64,000 nt of DNA from Pseudofabraea citricarpa (Eukaryota; Ascomycota; Leotiomycetes; Helotiales; Dermateaceae), in contig JAPWGK010000005.1 in NCBI GenBank assembly GCA_029641185.1, positions 2,381,666 through 2,445,665 of the forward strand. Direction: 5' to 3'. The first letter of the stretch is position 1, and each line of letters begins with the position of its first letter. Both the position numbers and the translations under genes were made by a program. A model generated the notes under the pieces. It worked only from the letters and a program-made list of their open reading frames with translations, was not told the DNA's origin and ran no database searches. Positions 57,202 to 64,000 of this stretch are shown piece by piece.

Positions 57202-58815
57202 AATTAGGAGGTTTATATAAATTATCCACAGGGAATAAGATATAGCAACGTAGTAAATAGCCAATCATATTAATAGTAGGTAGAGAACTAGCTACTGTAA
57301 ACGTGTAACATACCTATATTATCCGAAATCTTGTGATCGTATGATACCCCCGTATCTATTAGGGGATATACCGATTCATATCTAAGACAAGTTAAAAAGT
57401 TGAGGTTTAGAGATAACGATACACGAAAAGCCGCATTAGAAATAACTGGAGAGTATAGGGAGACTGAAAATATAAGATTGACTGTATATAAGAATACTTT
57501 CAATTCCCAAATTGCTAAGCCGTTTTAGAGAACCGATTAAAGTATTATAGATGAGATTCTTTCGAATATACTAGTAGTTTGAAACGAAATTTAGATTTAA
57601 CTTCTGTGTACCTTTGTCGGTTATTAGTAATATTATAAATAATTTATATTCTTCAAGAGGTATTTTTGCGATAGCTCCTCGATAGTAGCAAGAAAGCGAA
57701 GCGGACTACTTATAACATAGAATATATTAATAGATTAGTAATATATTTCGAAATATATCTTATCTATAAGACTGATTAAGTTAAACTACTAAGATTAGTA
57801 ATATATTCTTTATACTAATCTTGGAACGGATTACTAGAGATAACCGTTCGATCTAAGATATTTATTAATTTGGTAAGAGTTTCAAAATCATTAAACATGT
57901 CCACAAATATAATCTTTTAAATTAGCCGAATACGAATATCAAATGCATATAAACTATAGATATGCTAGTTAGTATACTAACATATATACCCTGCATGGGA
58001 AGCCGTTCGGAGCTTCTAGGATTGAAAATCAATGTATAGTAAGTATAATTCGTTCTCAAAACTTATATCGCCATTCTAACATCCGTAAATAATATATCTA
58101 TCAATTGACAAGGAGGCTTCAATAATACGCCCAGACAACAGACAAAACAACAACAATTATCGTCCTAAACCCAGTTAGTAGGTTACTTAGTGCCCTTGCA
58201 ACCAATCATAGAACTGCAGGTGGTCCTCTTCCTTTTACCATCTGGCACAGATTTCTAACCAGATACAAAGTCGGAGGTTTTAGTCACGCAGTTTGTTCAA
58301 GGAGAGCACCACTGGAAATGCCGCCAGCATGTGCTAATAAGAGCATGGAAGTTACCGTGGCGGCACCTGTGGAACTAAGATATTACTAATTTGATTTCCA
58401 GGTTATGGCTCAATTCTTTAACATTCGACTGGGCTACCTTCGCTATAACACTGACCCCCCCGATGCCTCGTTTAACGTCTGCTGGGATCCACCACAAGAT
58501 TTGATTTATCAAACTTGGAAAACAAATATACATCTACTTCGATATGTTTTAAATGTTAGTTTTGGGGCTCTTGGGTGTTGCTCGTGATTAAATCTAAAAT
58601 ATTAGCTAAGATTTTAGCTGTGAATCCCGAGCAGGACTACTGTATGCAATCCTCAGGGGTAGGCAGCTAGATGCTTTAGCGATGCACGGGCTTCCACATC
58701 TCTGTGTTGTAGTACATATATTACCCCGCCTTTCCCAGATGCATCCTCTTTTCACAGAGAACTTCATCGTTCAATTTTAAATCGTTTTTTAAGAAGGATC
58801 GAAAGTTTCTAAAAC
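57202..58815. other. AT-rich spacer with possible RIP relics
   Basis: 57250-58100 is very AT-rich with TA-dense text and no reading frame, like the decayed transposon at 45 kb, but I cannot identify an element. Around 58405-58587 a 60-codon frame begins MAQFFNIRLGYLRYNTD; it has no domain and could be a fragment of a lost gene. The right end is the promoter of the reductase gene. Confidence 0.4.
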
Positions 58816-59984
58816 ATGTCAAGCCCTATTGTTTCCAATCCCACAATCCCCTTGGACTCGCTTATCCTTGTGACGGCAGCTAATGGTCTGATTGCGTCAC
58901 ATGTCGCTGATCAACTTCTTGCTGCTGGATATCGCGTTCGAGGAACCGTTCGTGATAGCAGTAAGAATGCATGGATGGTATCCTTGTTCGAAGGTCAATA
59001 TGGCCCTGATCGTTTTGAACTCATGGAAGTTCCTGACGTATACCTGCCAGGGGTATGGAAGGGGCCTGTTAAGGGCGTTGCTGGTATTGCACACGTTTTC
59101 GGACCCACAGACTTACAACCCGAAGATTGCGATCTAGCGGCAGAAGAAGAACTACCATGTCACATAGCACTTCTTGAGGCTGCGAGAGAAGAGCCCACTG
59201 TGAAGTCTTTCATCCATACAAGCTCGGCATGGGCTGTCTGGACTCCAGATGCAAGCAAGAAGAGCAAGCTTACGGAGTGGACTTGGAACGAGATGGCTGT
59301 CGAGTTTGCCAGAACCAAACCTAATCCTGAGGAACACTTTTTCACTCAGTTTATGGCACTCAAGACGCTCCTCGAGCAGAAGATCTGGGATTGGGTAAAG
59401 CGAGAGAACCTACCGTTTAACTTCAACACAAACTTGTTGGATACTGTAATAGGCCACACGCTGCAACCCAAAGACCAGGGAATGCCTTCCACGGCAGGAA
59501 TGGTCAAGTGGGCGTTTGAAGGGACAAATTTGCATATATTGATGGGAATGCAACCCCAGTGGTATATTGACACTCGCGACACAGGCCTGCTTTACGTTGC
59601 AGCCCTCACTACGCCGGGAGTCGATGGAGAGCGTCTTTTCGGATTTGGAGAACGATATAGTTGGTTCGTGTTCAGTTTTCACCTTTATACTTCACGACGT
59701 TCTTTGCTCGGAAAATTCCGTCACTCAATGCAATTTCTCACCGTCCAATCTCGCGTCAAAAGTATGCTGGTAGCAATTACTAACATAAGAGGAATGATAG
59801 GGCAAAAGTTGTTCAGATTCTAGGTCAGATATTCCCCGAAAAAACGCTGCCAGTATTTCCCGATAACGGTTGGGATCAAACGGATGTTCCAAATGAATGG
59901 TCCGAGGAGTTGTTACTGCGCGTAAAGCAAGCAGGTTGGACAAGCCTGGAGGAAAGTGTCAAAGCTGGAGCTAAATGTTTTTGA
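58816..59984 (+). CDS. Aldehyde-reductase-like extended SDR with Tyr replaced by Phe
   Basis: Exons 58816-59663 and 59801-59984 encode 343 aa. Removing the 137-nt intron (TTACTAAC branch, GATAG acceptor) gives ERYSWAKVVQILGQIF, and the ending AGWTSLEESVK is typical of dihydroflavonol-reductase-like fungal aldehyde/ketoreductases (Gre2 kin). The cofactor region is VTAANGLIASHVADQL, with alanine where the first glycine of TGxxG normally sits. The expected YxxxK appears as FMALK: F179 replaces the catalytic tyrosine, while S136/S137 and K183 remain. One base (TAT to TTT) would explain it. The protein may be inactive, act on other chemistry, or be a binding protein; sequencing error is possible. 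NADPH preference cannot be judged. Confidence 0.8.
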
Positions 59985-60129
59985 ATGAAAAGAGATGAAA
60001 TTGTTTGGTATAAGTGGGGCACCGATTTTCAAATTTGAAAAATAAGTGAGACAATCTTCCTCCAATTCATATGGTTTGGAGTCTTCCAAATTCAAGAATT
60101 AAAAAGCCTTCAAGAAGGCGATATTGATT

Positions 60130-61433
60130 TTAATCCAAACTTTGAAGCCGCCGCTGACTACTCGTTTCAAACGTCTCTATCTCATTCCCATCCATTGGGT
60201 CATTTCTGTTCCTCCGGTCTTTGAAACCACTTAATGATTCCACGTCAATTTCATCTTTTTCTATTGAATTTATGTTGACCATAGGTTGTTTGCGCAGTAC
60301 ATTAGTTGGAGCTTTGGTCAGGGGATCATCACTAGAAGAGTTTATATGTCTGACGTTGGAGCGAAGATTTGATAATATGTGTCCGAAAAACTGCCTTAAC
60401 ATCGGTATTGAGGCACAGAATATTGCAACATTCATCTCAACATTCGAGAATATTGCAGCATTGGTAAGGTCCCCTAAAATGACATAAGCTTAAACACTTA
60501 TCGTGTTAGATATTAGCAGAACTTACAAGTTGGATCTGTGGTTTTTAGAGCGGTATTAATTGCCCAGATTCTTAACAAGCTGACAATACAAACGCTACCG
60601 GACGTGTTAGCAGGATTACCAGGGGATTAAGTATTACTTACAATCCACCAAGCCCGAAAATAATAGTAACCAATATTTTCTTCCTTCTCTCCATGGTGAG
60701 TGCCCACAGAGACGGCATTGGCAAGAGCAGAATCGAGAAGTCCGTGGCAACGTTGATTGAGCCATTTGAATACCAAAGCACCTTTACTGGCATACAATGA
60801 CCTTTGATAGAAGCGTCCCAGTACTTTGCGACTGGGAAGCAGGAAAAGATACCACTCAATAGTGCCCAAATACCATATACAATGACAATTCCCATGAGAG
60901 CCCATGTGGCGACTCGTGTGTTCCTGCCAACAAACAAGCGCTGATATTGAACTAATATCGACAGTTTGATGATAGTAAGCGATGTGATATACAGAATTAT
61001 GCTAAACCACAGGTACTAAAAGTTGTTTATTAACATGCGGCTTTTGAGATTTGAAAAAATGCTTACTTTAAGGCCCATCACTATTTCATGTAGTGTAAGC
61101 TCCGTGACATGTCTTCCAAGTCCATACTTGACCTCTGTAGTAAAAATTAGCTATTGGAAATATGTCGGTTGGAAATGCATTCACTTACGTTGCCATACCA
61201 TTACTGTTTCGGCAATCGAGAATATCTGTTTTGATTGTAAGTTATCTGTTAACAGTCCTGGCATTTCTCGAGAATATTCTTACTATAGCCACCAAAATAA
61301 GCCAATCTTCTATTCCAACGCTCTTCACTATTCTTTTGCGCACATAATATCTGAGGACGCCAAGAAGCGTGGCTAATATGGTAAAGGTAGTGGTAACAAC
61401 GAGTGGCTCTGTGCCACGTGTTTCAAAAGCCAT
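60130..61433 (-). CDS. Fungal rhodopsin-fold (PTH11-related) membrane receptor-like protein
   Basis: Exons 61433-61284, 61225-61189, 61134-61067, 61015-60642, 60594-60527 and 60473-60130 give 346 aa; all junctions keep frame, and exon 2 is 37 nt. Joined text shows VGIEDWLILVAIIF, VKYGLGRHVTELTLHEI, KLSILVQYQRLF, and LLLPMPSLWALTMERRKK, the order found in the seven-helix 'fungal rhodopsin domain' proteins related to PTH11 receptors. No CFEM domain precedes it. The C-terminal tail is hydrophilic (60473-60130 part) and likely cytoplasmic. It starts with MAFETRG; an ATG at 61448 is an alternative. A role in sensing surface or chemical cues is known only for some relatives. Confidence 0.86.
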
Positions 61434-63876
61434 GGTACCAGAAGTCACTTTTTATTGTTGAGGCACAATGATCAGAGCAGAGTCTGTCGTAGCAGGTGTC
61501 TTGCTTTATATTCAATTCATTGTGGGCCGCTCTAGATACGAGGCAGTATTGTGTTCAGGGCTGATTCTTGGGTCTCTGAATTCGGATTCTCGAAAGTTAA
61601 ATACATGTAGTTCTAAGACAAGACCAGCCTGTGACCTTAGTTCTAACTCGATATAAACCGTTTTCAGGATCTTCAGAGGCTACATTCACATGCTTTATCA
61701 CATGTTTGGTTGTTATTAGAAATTGACTCCTCCACTAGCACATCGCGCGATGTCCAAATCCGTCAGCAAGTTTGTCCAAAATCGGAAGAAGCCGACAGCC
61801 GAAAAGCAAGGGGTTGGGTAACAGATAGAATATTCAATCATGATACAAGAAACCATGACTCTACCCTTTATTTACGACTCATATACTATTCCCGTCTAGT
61901 AGCTCATTGGTGTATAGCCATACCCCGATTGTACAAATCCAACTGGAAACCTAAGTTTTCAACATAATTAAGTCCTGAAGCTTACGTAGAATTGAATAAT
62001 ATCATGCAAAAGTAGAACCACATAAACTGTTATCCGAAAGATTCAGTCGACTTGCCTGCGCTTATAAATTTATGAAGATCTTGATAATCATATGTTTAAT
62101 CCGCGCCATAGGAGATATGATTACACACATTAATATCGCTATCTCTATCATTAACTAATATGTCATCAATTAAACTTATAAAGGATAGCCTGGAGGCAAA
62201 TTAAGATATTAGTTCAGAGAGAAATGTGTTGTTAAGAACCTCTAGGGGAATAAACTTCAGCGGTCGAAATGCTAGTATATCGCATGACGTGTGGAAAAGT
62301 CTGGGACCCTTCATCAGGCTTAGAAGGTACAAAAGAAACTTTCACCCTCGATAAATATCGAGCTATCGAAGGAGCAAGTTCTAATCTGACTGAGAACTTT
62401 CTAATATCACCTTCCGTGCCCTATACTGTTTAGGACAAGAAAGGAGAAATTTCTCATTCTTTCTATAAAGTATGCGTCGCTTTATTTTCTTTGGTATAAA
62501 AAGATATCTTTCCAATCTTACCTCAAAATTAGAGCTTATAATCAGAACTAAAATGAAGGCCTGGCAAAGAAATCAATAGACGTGATTCCGTTATGTATAA
62601 TTTACAAAATAGACCACTTTAGTAATACTCTTTTAAATTTATTGTTGTTTTTAGTATTACTAGAGTTTGCTAGAATATTAATTTGATCGCTTTGGGTACG
62701 TATTTTATTCTCCGGGTATAAACTTATTCCAGTTTATAATAATAATCTGTTGTTAATAACAGATAATATTCCTTAATTTGTGTCGTCTCCGATATATATC
62801 TCGCGCTTTATATAAGATGTGGAATAATTGGTTACTAGAAGTTTTGTTAATCACCGAGTGATAAAGAATAGAATCTAGGTACGAAATTCCTTACAATTAG
62901 TTACCAAGTCTTCAAAATATAAGTTAGATTATAAGGGGCTAAGAGATTTAACTATTAAGGGAAGATCTGATCGTGCTAACGCTGCCAAGTGACCACCTGC
63001 AGTGTATATTTTAGCAAATAATAGTGGAAGGCAGGTCGTTGCATTATAGCCTAAGACTTCATCCATTTTTCTGCCGCTGTATAGGCGGTGGAAGAAAGAC
63101 GACGTGAGATATAAAGTAATGCCGAGACAGGCGATAGGGGAGAAATGTGACAGAGAGGATTTATATGATAACGATTACTAGCTTAGCTCGCCGTAAAGAA
63201 GGAACAAGAAAAGCGGACAGAAGGAGTTGATCGAATAACCGGCAAGATCTAGATAGGAAAACGGGACAAAGGCTAAAGTATTATCGTAGACTTTATTCTC
63301 TAGATTATTCATTTATAAAGCTTAGGGTAGGAATCCTAGTTAAGACGCTTTAATATATTAAGAATAGCACCTATTATATTAACAAGTATAATTTCAATAT
63401 GAAGATATAAGTAGATAGTTATTTGAGGTAGATAGGATTGGATTTATAACTTGATTTATCGGAACTAACTGGTTATTTTCTGACTCTATATAATCTAAAT
63501 TGTGGACTAGCTACTTGAAAGCTGAGAAGTTAATCTGAATTGAGAATATTTCATGGAACGAAATCCTAGATTCGGGGGAGTTAAACTGTCATCCTTTTGT
63601 GGATAGGCGCATTTTTCTAAAAAGCAAAGAAAGAAAAAGAAGAAGAAGAAAAAACAGATACGCTTATTTCGAGTCTGAGTGGAATATTCGTACCCTGCCT
63701 TACTCTGCCGTATTGTTGGTGCCTTACGTCGAATGAGCGTGCATGGGTATATTCTTGTGTACCGACACTCGAGATAGAAGTCCAAACTGAAGCATGACAG
63801 ACTAGGAAGACATATGCGTTGGTGGCGATGTGCCAGAAAATGTGAAAAGACAAAATCCAACGGTTGTTGCTATCGC
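61434..63876. other. Subtelomeric AT-rich DNA
   Basis: About 2.4 kb without an intact gene. Open frames near 61468-61656 and 61710-61967 have no domain. From about 61980 to 63480 the DNA is AT-rich with many TA steps, consistent with RIP-decayed repeats, but no element can be identified. An A-rich tract (about 63619-63656) lies near the telomere. No RecQ helicase-type telomere-linked gene is visible. Confidence 0.4.
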
Positions 63877-63911
<35 letters not shown>

Positions 63912-63984
63912 GGTTAGGGTTAGGGTTAGGGTTAGGGTTAGGGTTAGGGTTAGGGTTAGGGTTAGGGTTAGGGTTAGGGTTAGG
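63877..63984 (+). repeat. Telomeric TTAGGG array
   Basis: Two TTAGGG units (63877, 63883), one variant TTTAGGG (63889-63895), then 14 perfect TTAGGG units from 63896 to 63979 and a partial TTAGG. The G-rich strand reads toward the right, the orientation expected for a right chromosome end. Sixteen non-telomeric bases follow (63985-64000). Confidence 0.97.
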
Positions 63985-64000
63985 CTATACATGACTCTGC

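Overview
The window is genomic DNA of a filamentous ascomycete (Pezizomycotina; the exact class cannot be fixed by eye). Evidence: genes broken by 45-65 nt introns with GTAAGT-like donors, CTAAC/CTGAC branch points and TAG/CAG acceptors; a Zn2Cys6 regulator; fungal-only families (WSC peroxidase, PTH11-like rhodopsin-fold receptor, siderophore MFS, ARE-type sterol acyltransferase); a Tc1/mariner copy with repeat-induced-point-mutation (RIP) style decay; and a TTAGGG telomeric array at the right edge. All gene models come from reading splice sites and reading frames by eye; no search was run.

Layout. 0.4-7.5 kb: a transporter-like membrane protein with a C-terminal DUF3431 domain, then two tandem RNase H1-type paralogs. 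7.5-13.2 kb: a gene-poor stretch with two degenerate tandem arrays. 13.2-19.2 kb: a GPI-type cell-surface protein and a secreted class II-type peroxidase with two WSC domains. 20.4-39.5 kb: a mostly housekeeping block: Dcr2-like phosphatase, monoacylglycerol lipase, a mitochondrial-type unknown, mitochondrial ClpP, an OXNAD1-like oxidoreductase, folylpolyglutamate synthase with two possible starts, AP-1 gamma-adaptin, and sterol O-acyltransferase. 40.6-48.7 kb: siderophore-type transporter, cystathionine gamma-synthase-like enzyme, a dead RIP-mutated Tc1/mariner element, an RWDD2-like protein and a PEBP protein. 49.1-61.4 kb: subtelomeric accessory genes (LtrA-like membrane protein, Zn2Cys6 factor, SDR, broken LRR/F-box-like gene, SIRT6/7-like sirtuin, aldehyde-reductase-like extended SDR lacking the usual tyrosine, rhodopsin-fold receptor). 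61.4-64 kb: AT-rich subtelomere and the telomeric array.

Functional links are modest. ClpP, the OXNAD1-like protein, the unknown at 25.7 kb and long-form folylpolyglutamate synthase all carry mitochondrial-type N-termini, but adjacency alone does not make them a pathway. The 49-61 kb segment (regulator, two reductases, receptor-like membrane protein, sirtuin) looks like subtelomeric adaptive gene content; it has no core synthase and so is not a recognisable biosynthetic cluster. I found no clear new defence or mobile system. The most interesting signals are the DMT-DUF3431 fusion with a 6-nt microexon, the palindrome-bearing repeats near 8.3-9.0 kb, the twin-start folylpolyglutamate synthase, the reductase with Tyr replaced by Phe, the SIRT6/7-like sirtuin near the telomere, and the telomeric array that stops mid-unit and is followed by 16 non-telomeric bases.
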